From positions 806,001 to 870,000 of the forward strand of contig AP026133.1 in NCBI GenBank assembly GCA_030295235.1: a stretch of 64,000 bases of DNA, given 5' to 3'. The notes under the pieces were generated by a model, which saw only the letters and a program-made list of their open reading frames with translations, searched no databases and was not told the origin of the DNA. Positions 40,514-52,800 of the stretch are shown piece after piece; the stretch's first letter is position 1; each line of letters opens with the position of its first letter. Made by a program: the position numbers and the translations under genes. This stretch comes from Fistulifera solaris. Taxonomy: Eukaryota; Bacillariophyta; Bacillariophyceae; Naviculales; Stauroneidaceae.

Positions 40514-43500
40514 TTACAATTTCTCTTTCGAAGCCCCACGCGTCAAGCGACTGGAAGCACGAGCTACAAGATCTTCCTGACTTTTCTCGCTCAACTCGCC
40601 GTCCTCGTCATCGATCTGCTTTTCGACTTCCGCAAGAAAGCCCTCATCATCCGACAAGGTATCGCTACGGAACATTCGTGAACGTAATGGGACATGGTCG
40701 GCATCTTGAATGTCGTCCAGGCGAACCTGGTGATTGGCGTACTCCGCTGTGTACTTTTCAACCAGCTTTTCGACAACTTGGTGACCTTGAGCTTCCCACT
40801 CGGCGCGGTTCTTCTGGGCATAGTTCAAGTACTCGTCACTGGATACACCAAAGACACCGCATTCCTTCAACTTCTTGGCCAACGGGATGATGTAGAAGTC
40901 AAAGAAACCGATCTCGCCATTGTACCAGAACTCAGACGGATCCTTTTCAGAACGGCCGTTGCGCCACGCATCGTACATTTCGTGAAAAAGACGTTCGTTC
41001 CACTTACGGTAGATATGCCAATGCTGCATAGTATGCGCAATATCGGAAGCTTGAATCAAGTGCTCGATGACGATCGTTGCCTTACGATTGTTGTTTTCGC
41101 GAGAATCAACCTGATTTTCTTCGGCAAAGGCTTTCTCCCAGCGTGCATTACGAAGCGCCTTGAGCTCCTTATCCACAATATCTGTTGCCATCACGGAATT
41201 GACAACGAGCTCACGGAAGTGGCGCATCTCTTCATCGGTCTCGCAGATCAAGTTGCGGAGGTCTTTGTAATTCTTGTGCATCAGCAAGTCCCATGCAATG
41301 TCAACGGAGTTCTGCTCGGCGACTGACTTTCCATCATAAATCTTGGCGACTTCCGCGCCCTCCTTCACCAGCTGAGCATTGGGAACACCAGAATGGTCCG
41401 TGTCGTGGATAAGCGCGGCAAACACACACGCAAACTGGGTCAACGGGTCCGACGTAATGCCATAGGTGTGATCGTGCAGAGTAGCCGCATGGTCCTGGCT
41501 GTTCGCATTCTTCGAATTCACATCAGGGGCGATGATTCGGCTGAGGAGTTTTACAACAGACATGGTTACGTGAGATGCATGCTCAAAATTGTGGAATGGG
41601 TTGTCGCGATAAAGGTTGCAACCAGCATCACATAATCACGAAGTTGCTTTTGTGCCGCTTCTCCAAGATCGATACTTTGAGGATCTTCCTGATATTGCGC
41701 TGCCAAAGGGTCGTACTCGGGGAGTTCGATGATCTCTTTCACTTCGTCAATGACAGTGCCACCAGACTTTATTTCGAGTTTAGCAGGTGTACTACTCGAC
41801 ACGGTTCCTCTCAGCTTCTTGATGGCATTGCGATGTGCAACAATCTGGCGGAGGAGACGAGCGAGCACGTCCGAGTTCCAGTCCACCAAGCGTCGCAGCT
41901 TGTCCTCGTCCATATCAGCTTTACTTTTGGCTTTCTCTTCTTTCTTGGCCGCCTTCTCCTGCTCCATTTTCTTGGCTTCTGTCGGACTCATGCTTTCTTC
42001 GCTTTGGCCATCCGATGCACTTGAACCTGTAGGGGCAATGGATGGAGCCTTGACTTCGAGCCAATAGGTTTGCATATCGCCCTTGACCTTTGTTCTGATA
42101 ACATCTTCTCTTTTCCTGAGCCAGTGTCCCTTCCCAGCAGCGTCAAGAAGACTGGCGGTTTCGGTAGATAGGTGAATTCGGTTTCTTGAACCAGAACTTT
42201 CGATCTTCGAAGCTGTATTGACAGTGTCACCAAATAGTTGGAACCGAGACTTGTCACCACGCAAAACACCTGCGGTGACAGGTCCACTATGCAGTCCGAT
42301 TCGCATGGAAAGATCACCGGTATCTGGTCCAAGTGTCAGCTCCAGTTTCTTGGTCAGATCATTCATCCTGTGAAGACAGTCACGAGCAAAGCGAGCCATG
42401 ACCACAGCATGGTCTTTGCGAGCCTCGGGCAGACCAGCAACTGCGACGTAACAATCACCAACTGTCTCGACCTTGAACACCCGTCGGCTGCGCGCAATCT
42501 CGTCGAATGCGTGGTACACAGTCTCAAGGAGTGAGAATACTTGCGTAGGCTCTCGCACACTTGACCATGCAGTGAAGCCTGTAATATTGAAATATCAAAG
42601 TGAGTCAATGGTCAGGTATTATGCGGATATTCTGGTCCAAAGTTCAGCCGTGTACGTACCAACAATATCTGCAAACTGCGAAAGCGATAGATACGTAATA
42701 GTTGTTGAAGGGTGAGTCGACTGAAATGTAAATGATGACTTTGCTTTGAAGGTTCAACAATCAACGTACCATGACTGTCGCGTCGGGGAAGAGGTCTGCA
42801 ATGGGCTTGCTATCAAACGCAGAGTTACCGTTTTCGAGGACGTTGTCATCTTGAACAAAGTCCTTGAGCTGGGCCTTTGCGCCAAAACCAAAGCTTTTCT
42901 TATTCATTTGAACTTGAATTTGCTCATCGGCTTCTTTTAATATTCGATCACGGACGTTTGAAGGGAAGAGAGCTGTAACAATCTTGTTGGTTCGGCGGGC
43001 TGCCTCCACTACCTTTCTTTGCCGAAGTAGCACAAGATAATCGTATAGAAGGAAGACAAAGGCTGTGCACACGAAGACGGACACAACGACGATTGTGTAC
43101 ACAACGGGCTTGCTTGAAAGGTATTCCTCTTCGAAGATCGAAGTCGGGTAGACATGAATTGTGTAGTCGCAACTTTCTTCAGTATGCGCAAATCTCGAGT
43201 GGTCGCCGAATTCAACAGCAAGTCCCATGTAATCATAGTCGGGATCATGGTGGTCTCCGTACCCAAGGAATGAAGCGGCTGGTCCATTGATACTGTAGGT
43301 GAAATGCTGACCACATGTGTTGTCCATCACAACATCAATGCCATTTACTCCCTCTGGGATCATATTTAGAAGTAGCTCATCAAATGGCAAGACGATGATC
43401 AATGATGCAACTACGTCATGGTATGTATGACTTTGACCGTCTTTTGTGAACGAGCCGAACACTGGGTAAATCACATACGTGTGAGGGTGCTCGAAATTAT

Positions 43501-44405
43501 CTTCAATGGCGCCTTTAGTTATGAAAGAGAGGTCAACTGCTTCAGAAAAGACCGGTTGACCAGTTGTCTGCATGGCATGGAACAAGCGCTGAAGAACAGG
43601 GTGCGACAGAATGTCGTAATTCACAATTTGTGTGTCATGAGGGGCAGGACTCTGTTGCCACAGAGGAGCAAAGTATTTGACACCATCCAAACTAAAACCT
43701 TCACCGTTTTGAACCACGCTCGTCCCAGAGTCGCCATCAGCGAAGCGCCACACAAAATCTTCGATGGGTTCATCCTTTTCCTGGGTGTTTTCGGTGAGCT
43801 GGCGTTCTTTCGCGACAGCTAACCCCTCGTCGATCCACTCCTCATTCTGTTGAGCGTATATCTCCCATTCTTCCTTTTCATCCGCACGTACCAAAGGGAC
43901 AAGCGATACTTGCAGTGCTTTTGATAAGATATTGTTATGGTAGCCTCGTAGTTCAAAGTCAGGTACGGTTACTTGAGGCCACGCAGCGAAAGAGGCAAGG
44001 GCAAAAGATGTTATTGAAACAGAGAGACTATTTCCAGCTGCTAGAGCACTATTTGCCTCTTGAAGGATGATATTGACAATTTCAACAGCGTATTCGCTGA
44101 ACTGTAGAATCAGAGACTGTAAGCAACGTAGTCAACTTCTGCTCGATATGGTTTCGCAGCAACAAACTTGCCTGATTTTCAAAGTCATCCTCCTCTCCAT
44201 TTCTAGCGAAAACAAATGTCAAACTTCCCACAAGAATAGCCGCAACAAAGATAACAGCGGCCACAATGTATTTGGATCGGGTCACACGGCGCGTGTCGGA
44301 TCGGCCGAACGAACTCGAGCCCGTTGTGCTCGCATGGGACACAGACGGCTCACCAGTTTCCAGGCTTTTAGTATTCAAATCGTCGTCTTCATCGTGATAA
44401 GTCAT
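40514..44405 (-). CDS. Receptor-type nucleotide cyclase fused to 3',5'-phosphodiesterase
   Basis: A ~1,170-residue membrane protein. The N-terminal cytoplasmic tail (MTYHDEDDDLNTKSLETGE) leads to a first helix (YIVAAVIFVAAILVGSLTFVF). A ~300-residue extracytoplasmic sensor-like domain follows, then a second helix (VVYTIVVVSVFVCTAFVFLL). A class III cyclase domain comes next (FADIVGFTAWSS, GDCYVAVAGLPE, GLHSGPVTAGVL, FGDTVNTASKIES) and a Lys/Glu-rich linker. The C-terminal class I PDE domain has NPFHNFEHASHV and HDTDHSGVPN metal-binding His/Asp. Exons: 44172-44405; 42770-44101; 42660-42675; and 40514-42578. The first intron is GC-AG and the third exon is only 16 nt. One base is missing near 41616 (VANLYRDNPFHNFEHA spans it). 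The protein would both make and destroy cAMP/cGMP; specificity is not decided. Confidence 0.88.
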
Positions 44406-45384
44406 GATTTGCAAAACAGAAGTTTTTTCACTTTTCGCTTTCAATGTGTTGATAAAAATGAAAGCCATCAACAGCCGAAAACTATCAGTTAGTATCTTGA
44501 AGAGGCAAGAGGCCCGCATCAGAAAGAAGCCAAAAACGCAAGAAAGAAGCCCAAGAGAACACCAAAGAACACTAGAATTTTCAATGCTCAATAGTTTCAT
44601 TGAGGAAAAAGGAGAAGTGTTTCGTAAACAGACCCAAGAATCCTCTCTCCTCTTTCCTCTTGAGGTCATCTTCACGTTTCGCGGTCATTTGTCAATTGTA
44701 CATATCATCGCGTACGGTTGTAACGCTTGAATGGACAGCTGCATGAGTGGCCATACCTGGTAGCGTATTCAAATTGAAACATCTTTGCTTCGGAATGACG
44801 AAAAACCACGTCAACGGTCAAATACAGCTGCAGTAAGGTTTAAGGATTGAATAACTTGCATCATCTCGGGCGGCTGACTTGAGACCAAGCCGACGGTTTC
44901 TCATGTCGAGTTTTCGCATTCGTATTCGGGATTAAAATGTAGACAATGAATGACGAAAGCTTTTGTACCATTGTTCTGAGCTTCTGTTGTTTCGAGCAAA
45001 CACAATACCCCCGGAGTAATTTTTTAAGTTTTAAAGGAAGCTATAGACCCAAAGTGTATGCGCCCTTTTTCACGACTGAATTTCAGTCCTGAATGCAATT
45101 TTCCGCCGTTTTACCTCTGTTCATTCTCCTACATGACAAGCTAAACTTGTTTTCTACATGAAATGAATACCATCCGTAGCAATTTAAATGAGACATTAAT
45201 TTATGTATCGAATTTCGTTGCGCATCATTGTCTTTTAGTATGTTTCCTGTACCTGGTATTGTCCAAAGTGTTGATTCTACCTAACCACGACTGCGTTGCA
45301 GTCATGAACTGAAAGTTTCCGATGCAAAATTTGCGGCCTCGTTGTCGCGTCTTGTATTTATTTTCAAGCTAAACGAGGAGACAA
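44406..45384. other. Intergenic, divergent promoters
   Basis: About 980 bases between the cyclase-PDE (-) and MYND (+) genes. The minus-strand frame extends upstream of the cyclase start to 44675, but that part looks non-coding. No other feature. Confidence 0.4.
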
Positions 45385-47237
45385 ATGAGTTATTATAGTG
45401 CCGTATGCATCTCTCCTTTGCTTTCTTGTCCCTTAGAAGACATTTTCATCCATTACGAGAGGGAACATGATGATCAACAGTTTCTAAGCTCGCTGCAACG
45501 CAAGATCTTGTCGCTAGACAAACACGACGACGAGGATCCAGAAAATGTGATTCCGACACTGCTGATCCGCCCCAGCGACGGCTCTTCAGGCTTGTTTGCT
45601 TACCACAATCCTACAATTAATCGAACCAATCCACCCAATATTCGAGCGACTCGTTTGGCGATGGCTTGTGGCTTGTTTGCGATGCGGTTTCATGGTACCG
45701 TCCTCATCTTTCAACGACCACAGAAAAAAGAAGCTTTCACTGCGGCACAATTGGAAATGGCGTGTTGTGGTAGCCCTGACTTACGGTCCAGCATTTTGTC
45801 TTCGTTAGGAATGAAGAATAGTAATGCTCCTAGATGGCTACTCCAGGCTGCACAGAGCAACTATCACGATCAGGCAGTGGTGCAAAAACTAGCGTCTGTC
45901 ATGCAAAATCGCAACGGAAGTAGTGAAGAAGAGGAAGAAAGTGATGATGAAGTACAAGTTACTAGAGCGAAGCAACAGCCTTGCGGTGACAGAGAACGCA
46001 GGGAGTTTGTTAGTAGCGTACCTTTGTGTTTGCATTGTCGACGACCCGCGAAGGAGCTTTGCCCTGGTTGTCACGGCGTTTACTTTTGCAACGATATGTG
46101 TCGACAAGAAGGGTAAGGCTATTGCTGATCCTTGTTTTCACGCTTTTCCAAAATGATGTTTTCTAACCAAGTGGTGTGCGCGCCTCGAAGGTGGCCGCAT
46201 GAGTGTTTTTGTGCAACGTTCCGTTTGTACACGGGGCGGCGTATCGAGCTGTCCACATTTGATCACATTAATGAATGGGCCAGAAGGCTTGTTGATCGGG
46301 AATTCCAGTTGTCGGTAAATCCTTATGAGCAGTTTCTAGCCGAACATGGCATTACGCGAGAAACTTGTTCCTCCTGGTGGAGGACGGAAATGGACGGCTG
46401 GGCCGGTGGATCCAGTGAAAGTGCCCAAGCAGTCGATGTAACCAAACGAAAGACATACGAAGAAGGCTTCTACCCAGTTACATTTGAGCTTCCAAGAGAA
46501 GAGTCTTTGAACGATAGTATCTACACCACATGGAGAAACAAGAATGAGCTTGGCTTTTGCGACTGCAGTCTTGGCAAGATTACTACCTCCTGAGGGGAAT
46601 CCCCGAATCTAGTATTGTGGCTTTGCTGATGACCTTTCCTCTGACGTTGTACAATCTCATTGTAGAATATGGCCAAGTACCATGTATGGTTGCTCAAATG
46701 CTTGATCGACCATTGCGAATTCACATTGTTGGTGCGGAAAAGGAACTTAATTTTCTGGACATTTTCCGAGAAGTTGTATTTCTGCTTCCCCACGATGTCT
46801 CGCTTCAGCTGGTTTTTGTGGTGCGACAAGATATGATTCCAGAAAAATTGAAATCGAACATGGCGAACGAGCTTGAAATACCCTTCCACGAGCGTCTCGT
46901 AGTTACTTTGGTTGCCGGAACCTATGGCGATTCACTGGATCCTGATTTCGACTGTCATGGTTCACCAGACATCGTAGTCGCCTTCAATGCCGGCTTGTTC
47001 GCATATCCCAGTTGGAGAAATGTTGTGGAATATCTCCATCGGAAGCCATCCGTAATCGGGATGTTTACCGATTATAACGAAATGAGCGGCGCCCAGTGTG
47101 CCAGCCTTGGAGATAGTCGAGAATCCGTTCAGATCAACCCGTTCCGTCAACCTCGTGCAATGCCTGTTTACAGTATGAACTTGCCTCAATTCTCCAATGG
47201 TTTCATTTATGTCTTCAATCCTCAAACATTGGACTAA
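45385..47237 (+). CDS. MYND zinc-finger protein (MSS51/ZMYND-like)
   Basis: A ~590-aa protein. Exon 1 is 45385-46112, the intron about 46113-46190 (GTAAGG...CGAAG) and exon 2 starts 46191. The splice rebuilds the MYND finger CLHCRRPAKELCPGCHGVYF followed by CNDMCRQEGWPHECFC, giving the C-x2-C, C-x2-C, C-x3-C and H-x-C zinc ligands. The C-terminal half is of the MSS51/ZMYND15-17 type: LRIHIVGAEKELNFL, LVAGTYGDSLDPDF, PDIVVAFNAGLFAYPSW. One base is lost at the T4 run 46555-46558 (ELGFLRLQSWQDYYLLRG across it). The N-terminal 200 residues are unassigned. MYND fingers bind proline-rich partners, and the specific role is unknown. It ends 80 bases from the convergent Top6B gene. Confidence 0.8.
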
Positions 47238-47317
47238 TCATTGATTTTGACGCTTAGAGCTAGCACACACTAGGTCTCGGTTAAGTTATACAATTGTTGA
47301 CACTAGAGCAATAACCA

Positions 47318-49358
47318 CTAATGTGTTGTTTCCGGAGAAGATGTTGACGACACCACGTTGAGAATAGCTTGGATTGGCCGAAAAGTGAAGAGGACGTCGA
47401 GCACATCATACTGGGGGTCGTCAAGATTGTACAGTGGCACTAAAAATAATGGTGTAGCTTTCTCAGCAACGATGATTTGTTCGTCTTGTTGCGGTTGATG
47501 ATCTCGGATAGCTTGATTGAGAGCCCTTGTTATCAACGCCTCATTCATTTCACCGCTCTTTAACTTGTGAATCATTTGGTTGGAACGTTGTGGGTCGAGT
47601 CGAAGTCGCTTGGAGGGCGAGGCCGTCGATGTGTACTCGTCGCCATGTATGTCGCCTTCTTCTCGACGCTTACGCATTCCTTCAAGTATCCCGTAAAGCG
47701 ATCGACTTACATCTGGTATGTACTTACGGAGTCGATTGGACCGCTCTTTCGCATCCTTAAGAGCGGTCCGTTTCACCAAACGAACTTTGAGTTGCTGACA
47801 ACAAGACTGTATCGCGCGTTTTACGGATTGCTGGATTTCGGTAGCATCATCTCCGATGTATTCCTTCGATGTCCCTTTGAACGGTATTTTGGTACTGACG
47901 ATGCTCACATAGACGCCAATTTTGTCCCGCTTGAAATCAATCTTGTAAGAAGACCATTTGATTTTGCTATTGGCGACGCGCGTTGATACATCCGCGCCGC
48001 TCTCAAACAATAAGGGAATCCGATTGGCGAATCGTACAACTGTAATGCCTTCTTTCATTGTTTTGCCTCCCAGACTGACAGCGGCTTCCACCAAAAAGGA
48101 TGCCCTTCGAAAGCCGCTGGCTTGTCACGAGCCGTGGCAATCAAATCCGGTTTTTGTACGAACTGAATACCCAGATTGAGATTGTATTCTCCCAACGGAC
48201 TCAAGCAACTTCCATCGGGCGCTTTGAAAATTTCCACGCGTTTCAGTAGCTGCACCAACCGAGTAATGTGTGCATCGGTCAATTCTCGCGGATCCATCTC
48301 TTCGTCCACTTCGTTCAACTCTCCGATCAGACGCTTGGCCATCGCCGGACTCACCGAAGCCAGCTCCGTGGACAAGAATTTAACCAGATTCTTGGCGCGT
48401 GTCATTTGAATCAATTGCTGCACAATGATATTGTTGACCGAGGAGGGATGATGCTTGACGGTAGCCGCCGGTGGAGGCATCTGTTCGGAACGACGCTGGT
48501 ATTGCAGTTGTAGATTTCGTTGCGGTTCGGAAATATTCTCGTAATCAAGTTGCAAATACGCGTACGGCGTGATGATCGCTAGTTGCTGAATGTACTGGAC
48601 GATTCTGGATCGATAGGTCGTCCAATTTCCCGCAATCAACAGTTCCATCCGCGTTCCAATGAAGTTTTCCTTATTGGCGTATTTCCTGTGTTCCATGATG
48701 ATGGGTTCATTCTTGGAAATATCAATATCGAGTACGCAAACACTGCAGTGCGTGGGAATGTCCGTCCCCGAGCGTCGATGTGCCGTCTGAATCCGAACCG
48801 GCTGTCCACTCGACTTTTTACTCCAAATCAGAGCCATCTTGGCCCCCAATCCGAATTTTCCGCGCGTCTGCCGCACACCGTATTTGCTCCCCGACAATAC
48901 TTTTCCGAGCAAATGGGGGATCGCGTTGTGTTCCATGCCGCAGCCATTGTCTTGCACGACAATACGAAAATAAGCATCCTGTGAGGCCGTTTTGCGTTTC
49001 TTTGTGGACGATTCGTTCGTTTCTTGCGTGAGTTGTGGTTCGGTGGGTGGCTTTTTGGGAGTCTTGGTTTTCTTTTGAAAGAGTTCTTGATCATTCGCGT
49101 TCTTCCGCGGCGATTCGGCAAGTCCGGCGACTTTATTGAATTCTTTTGCGTGTATTCTGTGACATGAACGGATATTTCCGGCAGAATATTGGCTGATTCG
49201 CAAGCATCGAGTGAGTTTTCCACCAGTTCACGGATGCTCGTATACAAGGATTTGCCGAGATTGTCAAAGCCCGCAATCGCTTGATGTTCAGCGAAGAATT
49301 CGGCGGGGCTTTTTTGTATCTGGACTTCACTTGGTGAAGAATCTTTCGATTTCGGCAT
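47318..49358 (-). CDS. TOP6B: DNA topoisomerase VI subunit B
   Basis: The ATPase subunit of type IIB topoisomerase, which with a Spo11-like A subunit relaxes and decatenates DNA. In plants it serves endoreduplication. The GHKL ATPase starts AEFFAEHQAIAGFDNLGKSL, with the N-box ELVENSLDACE, DNGCGMEHN (the G1 box) and TRGKFGLGAKMALIWSKK. An H2TH-like region follows, then a transducer with IKWSSYKIDFKR. A ~45-residue Lys/Thr-rich insert sits between the N-box strand and DNGCGM. The frame is broken at the T4 run 49144-49147 (YTQKEFNKVAGLAES across it) and the A5 run 48093-48097 (HPFLVEAAVSLGGK across it), both single-base losses. I chose Met 49358 (MPKSKDSS); the Met at 49412 is less likely. The A subunit is not in this window. 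Confidence 0.9.
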
Positions 49359-49854
49359 GTTTTTTTTTGGTTTTAATCTAGTTGTTTTCGTTCGTAAAGG
49401 GTGGACAAACAATCGAAAATGCGGATGAATGAATGCGCGCGTCTAAATTATTTTTGTCTGTCATTGCGGTCGCGATCGAGGCCAGTCAATTGACGGGACT
49501 GCAAGCAAGTTGAGTCGAGGTTTGTTCAAGAATACTCTAATCCTGATAGTGTTCATGCATTGTTTCTTTGTCGGCTCGACTGGCGCTGTCCAACGTTTTC
49601 GCGCGCTGGAAAAGTGTACATCTTTGCGGCTATTTTTTCAAACAGAAAATCTCCACCTCCATTCTCCCCAAGGCGCGCTCGAGGCTCGAGCAAGCCAAAG
49701 ATGTGGCGCCCATCCATCGCAAAAAAGCATACCAGGTACTAGGTAACAATGCGCATAAGTTGTTGACTAACACATCTCTGAATAGAAAGAAGAAACAGCA
49801 AGAGACCGGAAACAGCAAGTCAATAGAGCAGCGTTGCCATTCAAGCTTCACAGG
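49359..49854. other. Divergent promoter region, TOP6B/POLE
   Basis: 496 bases separate the starts of two DNA-maintenance genes pointing away from each other. I see no supported gene. An in-frame open stretch runs into the POLE start from upstream but lacks conserved motifs. Confidence 0.4.
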
Positions 49855-52800
49855 ATGCCAGGCTTTCAGCAGCAGCGCAAAGTCTTCGGGCAGTCGATGC
49901 AAAAGAAAACTTCGTATCAACGTCAGTTTGGTGGTAGCACCTCGTATCGATCAGGAGATACCGATGATGCCGCTGCCAAGGCTGCGTTAGCGGCGGAACG
50001 AAGAAAGAGGAAGCAAATTGCTGCCGAAAATGTGGAGAAAGCCTTTGGGATTGATCAGTTTGTCATTGATAAGGAAAAATCGCAACCGAGGCGTGGTTGG
50101 CTTTACAATGTTCTTCCGACGACGGTACGTACGCGATGGACGCTGACAGAGATTTATCTCTTTTGTTTAAAAACGCAGCAACTGGTTCCATTTCTCATCT
50201 GTTTCGCTCGCCTTTTTAACAACACAGGTGCCCGCGACCGACGGATCGATCGGTGAACGCTCGGGTCTTGATTTATATTTTCTATCGGAATCAGGCAAAG
50301 ACAACTTCAAAGCAACCGTTCTTTATCGTCCTTTCTTTTACATTCTGCCTGATCTAGAGGAAATAACACAGGCCGATATTGCCTTGGAGTTGCTCACGTC
50401 GACGTTGATGCGTCAGTTCGAATTGCACAGCGTCAACGTCGTTCATCGCATCGATTTAGACCAGCCCAATCATTTGGCCCCCAAAAACAGACACGGACGA
50501 CCGTTGTTGCAACTCGTTTTCGACACGGTGAGTCAGCTCACTCAAGTTCGCGATCAACTACGCTCGATCGTGGAAAAGAATGCCCAGAGATCCAAGGCGG
50601 TTGTTTCTTTCCAAATGAACGACGCGTCGCTGCACGACGAAGTCCTCAAAGATCCGCTTTCTCTCTTGGGTGATTTGAGAGAATACGATGTACCGTATGT
50701 GGTGCGCGTTTGCATCGATCGCTCGATTCGTGCCGGAACCTGGTACACTGTGCAAGCCGATGAAGAGTATGGTGTCGAGTTGGTCGATGCCGACAAGGAG
50801 CATAAAGCTGACCCGGTCTTTCTGGCCTTTGACATCGAATGTACGAAAGACCCTCTGAAGTTTCCCAATGCGGAAAGAGATACTATCTTTATGATTTCGT
50901 ACATGGTCCGTACCTCCAGGGGCAGTCAAGGCTACCTGATTGTCAGTCGAGATATTGTCGGTCAAGACATTGTAGATTTCGAATACACACCGGATAAGCA
51001 GTATCCTGGACCCTTTCAGATCTTTAATGAGCCCGATGAGAGAGCATTGCTACAGCGTTTCTTTCCGAATACCGAAAGCACGCGCCCCAGATTGTCGTCA
51101 CCTATAACGGTGACTTTTTCGATTGGCCGTTCGTGGAGACTCGCGCAGCCTACCATGGTTTCAATATCTTTCAAGAAATTGGAGTCGAGCGCATTCAGGA
51201 CGAATTTCGCGGTTTAAGTTGTGTTCATTTGGATGCGTTCCATTGGGTACAGAGAGATTCGTACCTGCCTCAAGGTGCGCAAGGCTTGAAGGCAGTGACC
51301 CGTTATAAGCTGGGATATGACCCCGTGGAAGTGGACCCAGAGGACATGGTCGAGTTCGCGAGACGTAAGCCGGTTCACATGGCTACGTATTCGGTCTCCG
51401 ATGCGGTGGCTACCTACTACTTGTACGAAAAGTATGTCCATTTGTTCATTTTCTCCTTGTGCACGATCATTCCCATGGGACCGGAGGACGTCCTGCGCAA
51501 AGGCAGCGGCACTTTGTGCGAAACTCTCTTAATGACTCAAGCTACGTCGAAGAATATCTTGTGCCCCAATAAGCAAACGGATCCCCTGGCCAAGTTCCAT
51601 CAGGGGCATTTATTGGAAAGTGAAACGTACATTGGTGGCAAAGTAGAGTGTTTGGAAACGGGTGTATATCGGAGTGATATTGAGTATGATTTTGATCTGA
51701 AGCCTAGCGCTTTCCAGCAACTGATTGACAATATTGACCGTGACTTGGTGTTTGCAATTGAAGTCGAGGGAGGAAAGAAAAAAAGAAGATTTTGTCAACT
51801 ATGATGAGGTATGTCATTCACGGTGGTTGGCAAGAGCACTTCACGGGTTCTTCATCTAACGCACTCTTTTACAGATCCGGGGCAAGATCGTTAAGGAGCT
51901 GGAGAAACTTCGCGATCGACCTAAACGCAAAGAAACGCCGTATATTTACCACTTGGACGTCGGCGCCATGTACCCGAATATCATTTTGAGTAATCGTCTA
52001 CAGCCAGGTGCTATCGTTGACGACGCTACGTGTGCAGCTTGTGATTTCAATCAATCCAAGAACAATTGTAAACGCCGCATGCCATGGATTTGGCGCGGTG
52101 ACTACAACCCCGCAACGAAAATGGAGTATGATCGTACGAAAGATCAACTGTCCAGGGAACTCTTTCAAGACGGCGTGCCTTTCTCCCAGTTACCGGACAG
52201 CGAGCAAGCAGCCTTAGTTGCAAGTCGCCTGAAGACTTACGCGAATAAGGCTTACAAAAAAACCAAAATCACCGAAGAGAAACTGCGCGAAGACGTCGTC
52301 TGTATGAGGGAGAACGATTTCTACGTCGACACAGTTCGTCAGTTCCGAGACCGACGATACGAGTATAAAGCTTTGAAGAAGACGTGGAGCAAAAAATCGG
52401 AAAACGCGACAGACCCTGCAACGAAGAAAGAATGCGAGGATCGTTTGCTAGTCTATGACTCGCTCCAGGTGGCGCACAAGTGCATTTTGAACAGTTTTTA
52501 CGGGTATGTGATGCGAAAAGGAGCGCGCTGGAGATCTATGGAAATGGCTGGGATAGTTACAAAGAATGGAGCAGATATTATCACACAGGCGCGTCGACTT
52601 GTGGAGCAGATCGGGCGGCCTCTTGAGTTGGACACCGACGGTATCTGGTGCATCTTGCCTGGCTCATTCCCTGATGTCTATTCTTTCCTCGCGGAGGATG
52701 GATCAAAGTTGAAACTTGAATATCCATGTGTTATGTTGAACGCGGCATGCCAAGATGAGTTTACCAATCATCAGTACCAAGTCTTGGTTGATCCAGAGAG

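Noticed and set aside
40694-41326. 210-codon plus-strand frame
   Set aside because: It lies wholly antisense to the conserved PDE domain, which has complete catalytic motifs.
42676-42769. Reading the cyclase exon from the first AG of this intron, adding about 15 residues before FADIVG
   Set aside because: It would insert STHPSTTITYLSLSQ directly before the metal-site motif, where family members have none. The later CGCAG acceptor gives a clean join.
47567-47986. 139-codon plus-strand frame
   Set aside because: Antisense to the TOP6B transducer region; no motifs of its own.
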